NCBI GenBank assembly: GCA_902773995.1
Contig: CACYGL010000023.1
Location: 1-50,857 of the forward strand
Direction: 5' to 3'
DNA: 50,857 bases
Origin: an uncultured Coriobacteriaceae bacterium
Lineage (GTDB): Bacteria > Actinomycetota > Coriobacteriia > Coriobacteriales > Atopobiaceae
Part shown: positions 26,278 to 37,837 of the stretch, piece after piece
Layout: each line of letters starts with the position of its first letter
How positions within the stretch are numbered: position 1 is the stretch's first letter
The notes under the pieces: generated by a model
The model's input: the letters and a program-made list of their open reading frames with translations, nothing else
Told to the model about the DNA's origin: nothing
The model's database searches: none
Position numbers and translations under genes: made by a program

Positions 26278-26540
26278 AAAAGAGCGCCCGTCCCTCCTGC
26301 TGGGACGAAGCGCTCGTTTCACACTTCGCTTGTGACCACCCAGCGAGCGGATCTTCCGCCTAACTCGGCTGGCCTGTATCGGCGGCCACTCCGTCGGCGC
26401 CTACTTGCAAGGGCGAGAAGCACCTCGCTTTGGGGCCGCAGCTCCGGGGTGATCTTGCGACGGACGCCAAGGCGGGCTCCCACCATCCCCGCTCGCTTCC
26501 CATGGCGCTGTCCGAGGCTACCTGTCCCCTTCACAGCCTT
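26278..26540 (-). promoter_or_regulatory. Isoleucine T-box riboswitch upstream of ileS
   Basis: The ileS leader reads uncharged tRNA-Ile. On the minus strand: Stem I distal part AGCGAGCGGGGATGGTGGG then AGCCCGC (about 26500-26473), the specifier in CAAGATCACCCC with codon ATC at 26453-26451, a linker, the T-box core TGGGTGGTCACAAGCG (about 26342-26327) that pairs with the tRNA acceptor end, and a strong terminator GAGCGC..CGTCCC/GGGACG.GCGCTC (26315-26282) with a T-run (26281-26278). Terminator-bearing, so the switch works by transcription antitermination. The element class and the order of its parts are established knowledge; the assignment here is from reading the sequence. Confidence 0.85.
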
Positions 26541-26564
26541 CGCGGATTTCCCGCCAGAAGAGCA

Positions 26565-26598
26565 CGACGCCGCACGGCTGGGATGCCGTGCGGCGTCG
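26565..26598. terminator. Strong hairpin after the DUF4012 gene
   Basis: CGACGCCGCACGGC pairs perfectly over 14 bp with GCCGTGCGGCGTCG around a TGGGAT loop, 33 bases past the DUF4012 stop. The U-tract is poor (GTGCTCTTCT). It divides that gene from the ileS leader. Confidence 0.6.
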
Positions 26599-26630
26599 AA
26601 GGTCTGAGCACTGCTCGTCCAGCGGCTGAG

Positions 26631-28517
26631 CTATTCCGTGGCGGTTGCGGGCACGGGGTTGCTCATGAGGCTCTCCTGCGCAAGCGGCGTGGTGCGAAGT
26701 GCCAGGGGCTGCGTTGCCTCGGCGGGAACCGTGACCTGGTAGGTGAAGGTCCCCGACTCGCCGGAGCGCAGGTGCGTGCGAACGCGGATGAACTGCAGGC
26801 CGCTCAGTGTGGCCTCGTTGACGCCGTAGTCGGTAAAGATGAGCCCGTCGCTCGCGGAGAAGTTCGTGATCGTTCCGCCCGCGGGCGCAATGAAGTACAC
26901 AAAGTGGAGCATGTCGGAGTTGTCGCGCTTGTCGGCATTGCCGCCGTAGATGTAGATGGGGGCTGTGGCAGCCTCCTCCGGCGTGATGGTGTTGGTAAGC
27001 GTGGTGGTGACGTTGTAGGTGGTGGTGCCATCGGCGTTCTTGGTGCCGCCGTCGATGGTGGTGCCCGCCTGCGTGTACCAGCTGAGCTTGCTGTAGGAGT
27101 CGTCGTTCAGGTAGACGCCCAGGACAGGCTTGGTGGGGTCGGTCGAGAGGCCGCCGGCAACACCGAGCACCTGCATGGCCTGCTCCTCGCTCTGGTCGTT
27201 CATCCACACGAGAAGACGCCCGTCCGCCGCGGACTTCTTGTAGACGTCCTTGAGGTCCTTGATGCTGGCGTTGCCAAGGTTGCTCAGGACCGACTTGAAC
27301 GCGAGCTCGGCGACGCTCGCAAAGTAGGCGTCCTGCGCGGCCCCGTTATCTCCGTACTTCCAGTAGACGTCGCTCAGGAGCGCCTGCGCTGTGTTGGTGC
27401 CGTCGAGGGTCGCACCGTCCGGAGCGGTGATGGAGCCCGTAAGGGCAACAAGGCGCTGCAGGAAGACCGGGTCGATGGCAATGACACCGTCAACGTTGCC
27501 GCCACCCGTCTGGGCCCAGTAGTCACGAGCAAGCTCGCCCACACGGACAAAGTCAGGGTCGCAGTTCACCTGGGCGGGATCCGTGTCCATGTTGGTGGCC
27601 ATGGCATTGCGCTCCTCGTCGGTGATGTCCACCTTGAGGCCCGACTCGTGGAGGATCGTGGTGAAGTCACCCATGGTGAGTGTGCCGTTGTTAATCGTAA
27701 CGGTACCCCAGGAACCGGGAAGGCCTCCCGTAGAGCGCAGCTCGGAGTTGTTCTGGGCAATCACGAGGTAGGTGCGCGTCTGGCCGTTTGCGCCAAGCAT
27801 CTGCGGGAGCACGTCGAGAATGGGCTTGGCCTTAGCAAGCGCGTCGCGTACCTGGGTGGTCTGTGTCTTGACCTTCTCGATGGCAGAGGCAAGCTGCGGG
27901 ATGTGCGCCTCGGGCAGCGAGTCGATGGTGTCGAGCGTCCCCTCGATGGTGGGCGTTGCCTGGTCAACAGCGGCAACAACGGAAGAGATGGTCTCCACGT
28001 CGAACGAGCCGTCGTGCATGATGTCCGAGAGCTTCTTGCCCGAGACGCTCTGCGCTATGGGCACGAGGGCGTCGTTCACGAGGGTGGACGAGGCCGCACC
28101 CAGCGTCTGGACCGAGCGCACATCTTCCCCCACCACGGGAAGGTTCGCGGCGAGCTTCCAGAGCGGCGAGGTCACCTCGACGTTCAGGGCGTCGCTGTCC
28201 TCGACGATGGTGTTCACCGAGTTGTTGAGGGCGTCCGTGTCACCGCTCTTGACGGCTTCCTTAAGGGTCGAGAGCTCGGTGACCATGTCCTCCGCGTGCC
28301 CCTTGGCCGTCATGGCCGAGCGGTAGAGCTGGAAGGCGCAGGCGCCGCACACCGCGACGATGGCGACGATGACAAGGCCAATGACGAGACCCACGTGCGA
28401 ATGGTGACGACGCCCGTTGTTGTTCCCGCGGTGGCCTCGGTGTGCGGTCTGGGGCGTGTAGTTGCTACGCGAGAGCCGCTCGTACTGGCTGTCGTGGGCA
28501 GCGAAGTGGGAAGCCAA
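26631..28517 (-). CDS. DUF4012 membrane-anchored protein
   Basis: A 628-residue protein with one N-terminal membrane helix (about 43-65, VGLVIGLVIVAIVAVCGACA) after a basic, His-rich cytoplasmic head. The outside part matches the DUF4012 family as I remember it: RTYLVIAQNNSELRSTGGLPGSWG is the usual signature, followed by VDGVIAIDPVFLQRLVALTG. Its molecular function is unknown; family genes often lie near polysaccharide or LytR/CpsA/Psr genes, which is not the case here. TTG start with AGAGG six bases upstream; an ATG nearby is out of frame. It has its own promoter and a terminator hairpin. Confidence 0.75.
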   Translation of the reverse strand: MASHFAAHDSQYERLSRSNYTPQTAHRGHRGNNNGRRHHSHVGLVIGLVIVAIVAVCGACAFQLYRSAMTAKGHAEDMVTELSTLKEAVKSGDTDALNNSVNTIVEDSDALNVEVTSPLWKLAANLPVVGEDVRSVQTLGAASSTLVNDALVPIAQSVSGKKLSDIMHDGSFDVETISSVVAAVDQATPTIEGTLDTIDSLPEAHIPQLASAIEKVKTQTTQVRDALAKAKPILDVLPQMLGANGQTRTYLVIAQNNSELRSTGGLPGSWGTVTINNGTLTMGDFTTILHESGLKVDITDEERNAMATNMDTDPAQVNCDPDFVRVGELARDYWAQTGGGNVDGVIAIDPVFLQRLVALTGSITAPDGATLDGTNTAQALLSDVYWKYGDNGAAQDAYFASVAELAFKSVLSNLGNASIKDLKDVYKKSAADGRLLVWMNDQSEEQAMQVLGVAGGLSTDPTKPVLGVYLNDDSYSKLSWYTQAGTTIDGGTKNADGTTTYNVTTTLTNTITPEEAATAPIYIYGGNADKRDNSDMLHFVYFIAPAGGTITNFSASDGLIFTDYGVNEATLSGLQFIRVRTHLRSGESGTFTYQVTVPAEATQPLALRTTPLAQESLMSNPVPATATE

Positions 28518-28555
28518 GGAAAACCTCTATTCATGTCTGACATATAGGCACAGAC

Positions 28556-28584
28556 ACTATAGACGAACTTAAGGTCCCGGCCAA
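28556..28584 (-). promoter_or_regulatory. Promoter of the DUF4012 gene
   Basis: On the minus strand TTGGCC (28584-28579), a 17-base spacer, TATAGT (28561-28556). The start would be near 28549, about 30 bases before the TTG start codon. Confidence 0.7.
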
Positions 28585-28648
28585 AGGCCGCTCCGCCAAG
28601 CGTCACGGCCCAAACACACGGGCGTTCTGCCAGCAAGCGCAGCTCGTA

Positions 28649-28689
28649 TAAAAATGCCCGGCCCCAGCAGATGGTCGCTGGAGCCGGGC
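28649..28689 (-). terminator. Rho-independent terminator of ftsH
   Basis: On the minus strand GCCCGGC-T-CCAGC pairs with GCTGG-G-GCCGGGC, followed by ATTTTTAT. It begins 28 bases after the ftsH stop. Confidence 0.85.
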
Positions 28690-28716
28690 TGCTTACCGAC
28701 GTATGATCGCGAGAGC

Positions 28717-30582
<1,866 letters not shown>

Positions 30583-30719
30583 TTGTGGACCCTTTCGTCC
30601 GGTGCCGTGCATGAACCTGGCTCTAGCGTACCCATTTGCCGGGTCTCCATTAGTAACGTGTATCAACCATTCACGGGTACCGCACGTTGCGGGCTCCGGC
30701 CCAGACGTGGCGGGCTGGC

Positions 30720-32615
30720 CTATCCTCTCTCGGGCAGAAGGCCGGTGCGATATGCGTCGAGAAGCGCCCTCAGGTCCGCAACCTGCCCCCGAATCTGGGT
30801 GCCCGTATCCGTGTCGCCAATCGTCTTGGGGCTGGGGTAAATCTCGAAGCGGTCGTCATCGCTCATGATGTCGGCATTGAGATCGAGCACGTCGGCAATG
30901 GTGCCAAACGGACGGTGCGCCTTGATGCGCATGCCCCGGGGGTCAGAGATGAGGGTGTAGCCCGCTATCCCCGTGGTCCTGTGGTAGGCCTGGCAGAAGC
31001 CCCCGTCGATAACAACGAGCAGGCCACCCGCCTTGACGGGGCTCTCCCCGTCCGCGGCGTGAACGGGAGTGTGGCCGTTGATGATGTGGCCATGCACCGG
31101 GTCTGCACCAAACTCCATGAGAATGCGCCGCGCCACCTCGGGCTTCTCAGTGAGCCTGAAGTAGGGGTCACGCGGCTCCTGCCAGGTGGAGCGGTCGGTG
31201 AGGTAGGTGCGCTCGAACGTCTTCACCACGCGCCCCGAAAGCGGCGAGTAGCGCCCGCACCAGAGGTACCACATCCAGTCGAGCGAGACCTGGTCATGCT
31301 CGTGCCAGGCCTGGCGGGCAAGGCGATCGGCGTAGTCGTAGTACTCGCGGCCGGCAAGGACCTGGTCCTGGTGGCGCACGGCGCAGAAGGTGCCGTCCTC
31401 GTTCATGGGCACGCAGGCGTGGAAGATGGCGTTTCCGTTGCGCACCAGGTAGGCGGAGCCGTGGTCGTAGAGGAAGCCAATGTGGGCGCGCAGCTTGTCC
31501 GAGGAGCGCACGGCGTCCATGAGGCCGTCCATGACGCGCCTCTCGTCCGCCGAGAGCTCGTAGGGATGCGCCGGGTCGAGCGTGGGGAAGTCTCGCGTGC
31601 GCATCTCGTATGCGGTGCCGTTGAGGTCGAGCACGCCCCGGGCGGGATCAACGTGTTCCAGAAGCAGCCTGTCCTCCATGTGCCAGTTGGGATGGCGCAT
31701 GATGACCTGCCCCTCGAGCTTGAAGAGAATGACCGAGATGGCCTTCTCCATGGGCGTCATGCCGTCGTCCTGCGTGTAGGTTGCCTCCGAGAAGAGCGCC
31801 AGCTCGCGCAGGCTCACACCATAGGCGCTCTCGAGGATCGAGAGGCTCTCGTAGTGGATGTTGTTGCGAATCACGGCCGCCAGGCACGCGGCCGAGCCAG
31901 AGGCCGCGCCCATCCACACGATGTCGTGGTTGCCCCACTCGACGTCGATGGAGTGGTAGCCCATGAGGCGGTCGCAGATCTTGTCGGCATGTGGTCCTCG
32001 GTCAAAGATGTCGCCTACCAGGTGCATGTGGTCCACGGCCAGACGCTTGATGAGCGCCGAAAGCGAGCAGATGAAGTCGTCTGCCGAGCCGGTGTCGATG
32101 ATCGTGTCGATGATGCGCTGGTGGTAGGCAAGGCGGGCCTCTCGCTCGTCGGGCGAGATATGCAGGAGCTCGTCGATGATGTAGGCGTACGCCACGGGCA
32201 TGGCCTTGCGCACCTTGGAGCGGGTGTAAGAGCCGGAGAGCCGCCGCGCGAGACGAACGAGCCTCATGAGCGTGATGGCGTACCACTCGCTGGTGGCCGT
32301 GCCCTCCTCGCGCAGGCGTCGGAGCTTCTCGGCGGGGTAGTAGACGAGCGTGCAGAGGTCGGCCTGCTCGCTTGCCGTGAGCTCGAGGTTGAAGATCTCC
32401 TCCACGCGCTCGCGGATGACGCCCGAGCAGTTGTTGAGGATGTGCTCGAAGGCCTCGTACTCGCCGTGGACGTCCGAGACAAAGTGCTCGGTGCCCTTGG
32501 GCAGGTTGAGGATGGCCTCAAGATTGATGATCTCGGTGAACGCTGCCTGTGTGGTAGGGAACTTCTCGGAGAGAAGCTCGAGGTACTTGAGCTGGTTGGG
32601 GTCTTTCTCCTGCAT
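30720..32615 (-). CDS. fbp: Fructose-1,6-bisphosphatase, class III
   Basis: Gluconeogenic enzyme making fructose 6-phosphate. The 631-residue protein is of the Firmicutes type, built on a metallophosphoesterase fold: [16 protein letters not shown] (near 45), [19 protein letters not shown] (near 200), [15 protein letters not shown], and later [19 protein letters not shown]. The ATG before [18 protein letters not shown] has GGGAG upstream. The frame stays open 61 codons further, but that part is translated from GC-rich tandem repeats and is not likely protein. Confidence 0.92.
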   Translation of the reverse strand: MQEKDPNQLKYLELLSEKFPTTQAAFTEIINLEAILNLPKGTEHFVSDVHGEYEAFEHILNNCSGVIRERVEEIFNLELTASEQADLCTLVYYPAEKLRRLREEGTATSEWYAITLMRLVRLARRLSGSYTRSKVRKAMPVAYAYIIDELLHISPDEREARLAYHQRIIDTIIDTGSADDFICSLSALIKRLAVDHMHLVGDIFDRGPHADKICDRLMGYHSIDVEWGNHDIVWMGAASGSAACLAAVIRNNIHYESLSILESAYGVSLRELALFSEATYTQDDGMTPMEKAISVILFKLEGQVIMRHPNWHMEDRLLLEHVDPARGVLDLNGTAYEMRTRDFPTLDPAHPYELSADERRVMDGLMDAVRSSDKLRAHIGFLYDHGSAYLVRNGNAIFHACVPMNEDGTFCAVRHQDQVLAGREYYDYADRLARQAWHEHDQVSLDWMWYLWCGRYSPLSGRVVKTFERTYLTDRSTWQEPRDPYFRLTEKPEVARRILMEFGADPVHGHIINGHTPVHAADGESPVKAGGLLVVIDGGFCQAYHRTTGIAGYTLISDPRGMRIKAHRPFGTIADVLDLNADIMSDDDRFEIYPSPKTIGDTDTGTQIRGQVADLRALLDAYRTGLLPERG

Positions 32616-32961
32616 GTGGCGGTCTCCCTCAGACGGTTGCATCGCTCTAGTCTGCACCGGGGCACGGAGGGCAACGGCGTGATTTCGGCGAGGCGCCTTT
32701 GGTTGGGCAGTCTGGGGCAGACGGCCCCGCGCCACTTTGGGCGCCCGAGCCGCCCGGAGCAGAGGGGCCCGCGCCGCTTTGGGCGCCCGGGACGGCAATT
32801 ATTGAACGTTATTCCTGAGAAATTCTTCTCCAACTGGGCAAACAATTTGTTTGGTAGGAAAATCGCGCAATAATTTCTCGGCCTTGTTGCCCAGTTCCCT
32901 TTCCGCCTACGTGAGAGAGGCTCGTCACCCACATGGGGCCTGCGTCAAAAATGCGTTGCCT
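32616..32961. other. Intergenic region upstream of fbp with GC-rich tandem repeats
   Basis: 346 bases. From about 32690 to 32796 there are about three degenerate copies of a 42-base unit (best pair: GCGCCACTTTGGGCGCCCG near 32729 and GCGCCGCTTTGGGCGCCCG near 32771), then directly the palindromic repeat at 32798-32874. No gene; no clear promoter that I could score. Confidence 0.55.
32798..32874. repeat. 77-bp imperfect palindromic repeat, family copy 1
   Basis: Starts ATTATTGAACGTTATTCC and ends GGAAAATCGCGCAATAAT, near inverted repeats. The centre, CAACTGGGCAAAC (32831-32843), recurs in the minus-strand reading of the other two copies. The length is the same as the copy at 14810-14886. Confidence 0.6.
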
Positions 32962-33786
32962 CTACCGCCTGCGCGCGAAGAGCTCCCAGAATGCGACGGC
33001 GGAGGACGCGGCAACGTTCAGGGAGTCGACCCCGTTTGACATGGGGATGATGACGGAGCGGCCAACGGCGTCAAGCGTTGCGCGCGTAAGGCCGTAGCCC
33101 TCGCAGCCAAAGAAGAGCGCGACCTTCTCGGCAGACGCCAGCCTCGGGTCGTCGATGAGCACGGCTCCCTCCTCGAGCGCCATGGAGAGGCACGTAAATC
33201 CCTGGCCGCGGAGGTCTGCCACGATGCCCTCCGGCCAGGCACTGGCGTCGACGCGCGCCCACGGCACCTGAAAGACCGTCCCCATGGAAACACGCACCGC
33301 ACGCCTGCCCAAGGGGTCTGCGCAGCGTGGCGAGAGAAGCACGGCATCTGCACCCAGGGCTGCCGCCGAGCGGAAGACCGCTCCCACGTTGGTCACGTCG
33401 ACAAGGTCTTCGAGAACGGCAACGTGGCGAGCGCTGAGAAGCACCTGCTCGACCGCTTGCGGACGCGGCCGGCGCATGGCGCAGAGCAGGCCCCGGTTCA
33501 CGTTGAAGCCGGTGAGACGCTCCATTTGGTCGTGCGGCAGCACGTAGGCAACGCAGCCGGCGCGCTCGATGAGGTCGGCGCATGACTCCAGCCTGGCGTC
33601 ATCGACCAGAAACGAGAGGGGCGCAAGACCTGCATCCAGGGCGACCTCCACGACCAGCCTGGACTCAGCTATAAGCACGCCCTTCTCGGGCTCGAGCTTG
33701 TTTCTCAGCTGGTGGTCGGTGAGCCGCACGTAGGTGTCAAGCCGCGGGTCATCCGCGCTCTCTATGCGTACCGTCTGCAAGCCCAC
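32962..33786 (-). CDS. TrmH/SpoU-family RNA 2'-O-methyltransferase
   Basis: A 274-residue SPOUT methyltransferase. Motif 1 is [20 protein letters not shown], motif 2 LFFGCEGYGLT and motif 3 IPMSNGVDSLNVAASSAVAF, which form the knotted SAM site. The N-terminal 100 residues (KLEPEKGVLIAESRLVVEVA) match the substrate-binding domain of the rRNA-type members. The target (23S rRNA or tRNA) is not resolved. GTG start; divergent from the L,D-transpeptidase gene. Confidence 0.87.
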   Translation of the reverse strand: MGLQTVRIESADDPRLDTYVRLTDHQLRNKLEPEKGVLIAESRLVVEVALDAGLAPLSFLVDDARLESCADLIERAGCVAYVLPHDQMERLTGFNVNRGLLCAMRRPRPQAVEQVLLSARHVAVLEDLVDVTNVGAVFRSAAALGADAVLLSPRCADPLGRRAVRVSMGTVFQVPWARVDASAWPEGIVADLRGQGFTCLSMALEEGAVLIDDPRLASAEKVALFFGCEGYGLTRATLDAVGRSVIIPMSNGVDSLNVAASSAVAFWELFARRR

Positions 33787-33960
33787 ACCACTCGCCTTCC
33801 CGTCACGCCCCGCGTTGCCTTCAAGCTACCTTGGCCTTTGGAGCTTTTTCTCGTAGGTCAATCTGTGGGCGGCCGTCCACCACCCTGGGTTACTATAGTC
33901 AAACATGTCAACACTCTGAGATGAACACTCACCCTACACCGAGGGAGACCAGCCATAACC

Positions 33961-35424
33961 ATGGAACAATCCTCACGGGGCGGACACTTCGCCAGCGCGT
34001 CAGAGAAGAAGCACACAAACCGCGGCCCCATCATTGCACTTCTCGTCCTGCTCGCCGTTGTTGTTGCTATTTACCTGGGTGGCGTGGCGTACTTCAACTT
34101 CTTCTTCATGCCGTCTACCAGTGTCGACGGCCAGGACGTCTCGCTCATGAACGTAGAGGACGTCGCAACCTCGCTCACGGCCGCAAAGACGTCTGGCTGG
34201 AAGGCAAGCGTTTCTGGCGACGGCGTCTCGTTCGAGCTTGCCGCTGCAGACATCTCGCTGGCATATGACGGCGAGAGCGCCGCCCGTGCCGCCATTGCTC
34301 AGCAGCACCCTTGGGCCTGGCCCATCGAGCTTGCGCAGGGCGCCCAGCAGAGCCTCTCGACGGGCGACGTCTCTGCCTACGTTTCGCTCGACTCAGATGC
34401 CATCTCAAGTGCCGTTGCAAACGCCGTGAACGCCGCATCCTCCGCAAGCGCGGGCTCCGGCAACGCTGACATCACCTACGACTCCGAGAAGAAGGCCTAT
34501 ACCGCGTCAGACAGCGCGCAGGCCAGTCGCATAGACCAGAACGCTGCCACCCAGGCCATCGCCGAGCAGGCCAAGACCCTCGCGACCTCCATCGAGCTCG
34601 GCGACGAGTCGCTCCAGGCGGGAGAGTCCGTGGACGACGCCATCAAGACGGCGAACGCCATGCTCGCCGCAACCGTCACGCTCACGCTTGGCGGCACCGA
34701 GGTCACAACCGTCGACGCCGACCTCATCTCCCAGTGGATCACCATTGGCGATGACCTCTCGGTGACCCTTAACCAGGACGCCATCACCACCTGGGCCAAG
34801 GGTGACCTCTCCACAAAGACCGACTCCGTGGGCACGGCGCGCACCTACACGCGTCCCGACGGCGTGCAGGAGTCCGTTGTTGCAGGCGGCGTCTACGGCT
34901 GGTCCATCAACGGAGCCGAGGCCGCACAGGACATCTACAACGACATCATGGCTGGCTCCCCCACCACGCTCGAGCTGCCCTGCTACTCCTCAGCGGCAAC
35001 GTACAACCCTGGCGGCCAGGACTGGTCCACGCGCTTCATCGACGTGGACATCTCCGACCAGCACGCCATCTTCTTCGACTCGGACGGCTCCGTCATCTGG
35101 GAGGCCGAAGTTGTGACCGGCCAGCCCAACCTCAACCGCAGCACCACGCAGGGCACCTGGACCATCACGAACAAGCAGAGCCCCTCCACGCTCGTGGGCC
35201 CCAATGACGAGTCGGGCAATCCCCAGTGGGTGAGCCATGTTGACTTCTGGATGGGTGTCGTGGGCAACCTTATGGGCTTCCACAACGCACCGTGGCGTTC
35301 CGCCTTTGGTGGTGACATCTACCTCACCAACGGCAGCCACGGCTGCATCAACCTCTCCTACGACGACGCGGAGAAGCTCTACTCGCTGTGCAACGTGGGC
35401 GATGTGGTTATCATCCACGAGTAG
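33961..35424 (+). CDS. L,D-transpeptidase (YkuD) with peptidoglycan-binding domain
   Basis: Makes 3-3 crosslinks in peptidoglycan or attaches proteins to it. The 487-residue protein has one N-terminal membrane helix (about 24-45, PIIALLVLLAVVVAIYLGGV), a PG_binding_4-type region with Ala/Ser-rich strands (about 50-300), and a C-terminal YkuD domain with GFHNAPWRSAFGGDIYL and the active-site GSHGCINLSYDDA (Cys near 462). ATG with GAGGGAG upstream. A likely -10 (TATAGT, near 33894) lies in its upstream region. It ends at a bidirectional terminator shared with ffh. Confidence 0.9.
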   Translation: MEQSSRGGHFASASEKKHTNRGPIIALLVLLAVVVAIYLGGVAYFNFFFMPSTSVDGQDVSLMNVEDVATSLTAAKTSGWKASVSGDGVSFELAAADISLAYDGESAARAAIAQQHPWAWPIELAQGAQQSLSTGDVSAYVSLDSDAISSAVANAVNAASSASAGSGNADITYDSEKKAYTASDSAQASRIDQNAATQAIAEQAKTLATSIELGDESLQAGESVDDAIKTANAMLAATVTLTLGGTEVTTVDADLISQWITIGDDLSVTLNQDAITTWAKGDLSTKTDSVGTARTYTRPDGVQESVVAGGVYGWSINGAEAAQDIYNDIMAGSPTTLELPCYSSAATYNPGGQDWSTRFIDVDISDQHAIFFDSDGSVIWEAEVVTGQPNLNRSTTQGTWTITNKQSPSTLVGPNDESGNPQWVSHVDFWMGVVGNLMGFHNAPWRSAFGGDIYLTNGSHGCINLSYDDAEKLYSLCNVGDVVIIHE

Positions 35425-35462
35425 CACGGATTTGGTGTAGCAAACGGCGCCGGGGGTCCTGC

Positions 35463-35488
35463 AAAAAGGGGCCTTCGGCGCCTTTTTT
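35463..35488. terminator. Bidirectional terminator between the L,D-transpeptidase gene and ffh
   Basis: AAAAAGGGGCC-TTC-GGCGCCTTTTTT: stem with one G-G mismatch, T6 on the plus side and T5 on the minus side. It serves both convergent genes. Confidence 0.88.
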
Positions 35489-35534
35489 GACGCCCGAAGA
35501 CCCCTTTCCGCAGCAAGTGCGTACAAAGCCGCTG

Positions 35535-36932
35535 CTACATACCCCAGCCGCGACCGCCCATGCCGCCGGGCATGCCACCGCCCATGCCCATGTTGCGCAT
35601 CATCGACTGCATCTGGCGGCGCTGCTTTTTGCTGCCGCCCTGGGTGGCAGCGCGCATCTTACTCATCATCTTGTTCATCTCGCCCCACTGCTTGAGGAGC
35701 TGGTTGACCTCCTGAACGCTGCGCCCGGAGCCCGCCGCAATGCGCTTCCTGCGCTGGCCGTTGATGATCTTTGGCCGCGCGCGCTCCTCCTTGGTCATGG
35801 AGTGAATCATGGCCTCGATGCGCGAGAGCGAGCTCTCGTCGATACCACCCTGCTGCGCCATCGCACGTTCGCCGCCGGGCAGCGCCGAGATGATCTTGGC
35901 TAGGCCTCCCATCTTCCTGATCTGCTGCATCTGGTTGAGAAGGTCATCCATCGTGAAGCCCTCGCGCAGCATGCGCTCGGCGGCGTCGATCTGCTCCTGG
36001 TCGGCCACCTTCTGGGCCTGCTCGATGATGCCGTAGACGTCGCCCATGCCCAGGATGCGCTTGGCCATGCGGTCAGGGTGGAAGACCTCGAGCGAGTCGG
36101 GCTTCTCGCCCATCGAGACAAACTTGATGGGCTTGCCCGTCACCGCACGGACGGAGAGCGCGCCGCCACCACGGGCGTCGCCGTCGAGCTTGGACATGAT
36201 GACGCCATCGAAGTCCACGCGCTCGGCGAAGGTTTGGACCACGTTCACGATGTCCTGGCCGGTCATGGCGTCGACCACCATGAGGATCTGGTCGGGCTTG
36301 ACGGCCTGCTTGATGGCGACCGCCTCCTGCATCATCTCCTCGTCAATCTGAAGGCGGCCAGCGGTATCCACAATCACGATGTCGTTCAGGTGATTGACTG
36401 CCTCGTGGATGGACTCGGAGGCAACCTTGACCGCGTCCTTGCCGTCACCGCGATAGACCGACACGCCAATCTCGGTACCGAGGGTGGCAAGCTGGTCGGC
36501 AGCTGCGGGACGGTGCGTGTCGCAGGCGGCAAGCAGCGGAGAGTGGCCCTGGCCCTTCAAGAGATAGGCGAGCTTGGCCGCGGCCGTGGTCTTGCCCGAG
36601 CCCTGCAGGCCCACGAGCATGATCACGTTGGGCGTGCGGTTCTGCGCCAGCACGAGCTTGGACTCGGTGGTGCCGAGAAGCTCGGTGAGCTGGTCGAGCA
36701 CGATGCGCACCACGTTCTGCGCGGGCGTGAGCGAGTCCAGGACCTCGGCCGTGAGGCACTTCTCCTTGCAGGAGGCGACAAAGTCCTTGACCACGCGGAA
36801 GTTGACGTCGGCCTCGAGCAGGGCCATGCGGATCTCGCGCATGGCTACGTTGATGTCGGCCTCGGTGAGCTTGCCCTTGCCGCGGAGCTTGTCAAAGGTG
36901 TCCTGGAGGCGTTCGGAGAGGCTGTTGAACAT
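35535..36932 (-). CDS. ffh: Signal recognition particle protein Ffh
   Basis: GTPase subunit of SRP, which carries nascent membrane proteins to the translocon. The 465-residue protein has the N domain, G domain motifs GLQGSGKTTAAAKLA, DTHRPAAADQLA, DTAGRLQIDEEMM and SKLDGDARGGGAL, then the M domain with the RNA-binding region GSGRSVQEVNQLLKQW and a methionine- and glycine-rich tail (MMRNMGMGGGMPGGMGG). It follows ftsY by two bases. The usual downstream rpsP-rimM-trmD genes are not here. Confidence 0.95.
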   Translation of the reverse strand: MFNSLSERLQDTFDKLRGKGKLTEADINVAMREIRMALLEADVNFRVVKDFVASCKEKCLTAEVLDSLTPAQNVVRIVLDQLTELLGTTESKLVLAQNRTPNVIMLVGLQGSGKTTAAAKLAYLLKGQGHSPLLAACDTHRPAAADQLATLGTEIGVSVYRGDGKDAVKVASESIHEAVNHLNDIVIVDTAGRLQIDEEMMQEAVAIKQAVKPDQILMVVDAMTGQDIVNVVQTFAERVDFDGVIMSKLDGDARGGGALSVRAVTGKPIKFVSMGEKPDSLEVFHPDRMAKRILGMGDVYGIIEQAQKVADQEQIDAAERMLREGFTMDDLLNQMQQIRKMGGLAKIISALPGGERAMAQQGGIDESSLSRIEAMIHSMTKEERARPKIINGQRRKRIAAGSGRSVQEVNQLLKQWGEMNKMMSKMRAATQGGSKKQRRQMQSMMRNMGMGGGMPGGMGGRGWGM

Positions 36933-36934
36933 GG

Positions 36935-37837
36935 CTACTTTCCTTCCCCAACGAGCGCACGGCAGAAGTCGAGCGCGTCGAAGGTCTCAAGGTCGTCGAT
37001 GGACTCTCCCACGCCAATGCGGTAGATGGGAAGCCCCAGCTGGTCAGAGATCGCAAGCGCGATGCCGCCCTTGGCGGTGCCGTCAAGCTTGGTGACGATA
37101 AGCCCGTCGAGGTCAAGGGCGTCGTTGAACTCCTTGGCCTGCGCAAGGCCGTTCTGGCCGGTGGTGGCGTCAATCACGAGGACAACGGTGACCGGCATGG
37201 AGGTGCAGCGCTTGCGGGTGACGTTGACCACCTTCGCAAGCTCGCGCATGAGGTCGGACGAGGTGTGCAGGCGCCCTGCGGTGTCGATGAGCACCAGCTG
37301 CGAGCCGCGCTTCTCGGCCTCCTCGACCACGTCGTAGCAGACACTCGCCGGGTCCGCCCCGCGCTCGCGGGTGATGACGTCCACGCCGGCGCGCGTGCCC
37401 CACACCTCGAGCTGCTCGATGGCTGCGGCGCGGAAGGTGTCGGCACCGCCGATAAGGCAGCTCTTGCCCTCGCCGCGGGCGCGTCCGGCAAGCTTGCCCA
37501 CCGTGGTGGTCTTGCCAGCGCCGTTGATGCCCACAAAGAGGACGCACGAGGGCACGTCCTCGAAGGGGTCGCGGTCTGCCGTGCGGAACTCCTGGGCAAG
37601 GCGCTTGGCGAGGGCGTCGCGCAGCTGGTCCGCGCGGGTGAGGTTCTCGCGCGCGGCCTGCTCGCGCAGGTCATCGGTCACGCGCATGGCAAGCTCGCCG
37701 CCCATGTCGCCCATCACGAGCGTGTCCTCGAGGTCCTCCCAGAAGTCCTCGTCGACCTCGCCGCCCATGTAGAAGATCTCGTTGATGGCCTCGCGCGAGC
37801 GCGAGAGGCCGCTTTTCAGCCTGTCGAAGAAACCCAT
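36935..37837 (-). CDS. ftsY: Signal recognition particle receptor FtsY
   Basis: SRP receptor GTPase at the membrane. The 300-residue protein is a short form without the long acidic N-terminus of E. coli: it starts directly at the NG domain (MGFFDRLKSGLSRSREAINE). Motifs: GINGAGKTTTVGKLA, DTFRAAAIEQLEVW, DTAGRLHTSSDLM and TKLDGTAKGGIAL. ATG overlaps the smc stop by one base (TGATG). Confidence 0.94.
   Translation of the reverse strand: MGFFDRLKSGLSRSREAINEIFYMGGEVDEDFWEDLEDTLVMGDMGGELAMRVTDDLREQAARENLTRADQLRDALAKRLAQEFRTADRDPFEDVPSCVLFVGINGAGKTTTVGKLAGRARGEGKSCLIGGADTFRAAAIEQLEVWGTRAGVDVITRERGADPASVCYDVVEEAEKRGSQLVLIDTAGRLHTSSDLMRELAKVVNVTRKRCTSMPVTVVLVIDATTGQNGLAQAKEFNDALDLDGLIVTKLDGTAKGGIALAISDQLGLPIYRIGVGESIDDLETFDALDFCRALVGEGK

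Noticed and set aside
32616..32798. N-terminal extension of fructose-bisphosphatase
   Set aside because: Translated from GC-rich tandem repeats; a well-placed ATG with GGGAG starts the family-like sequence at 32615.
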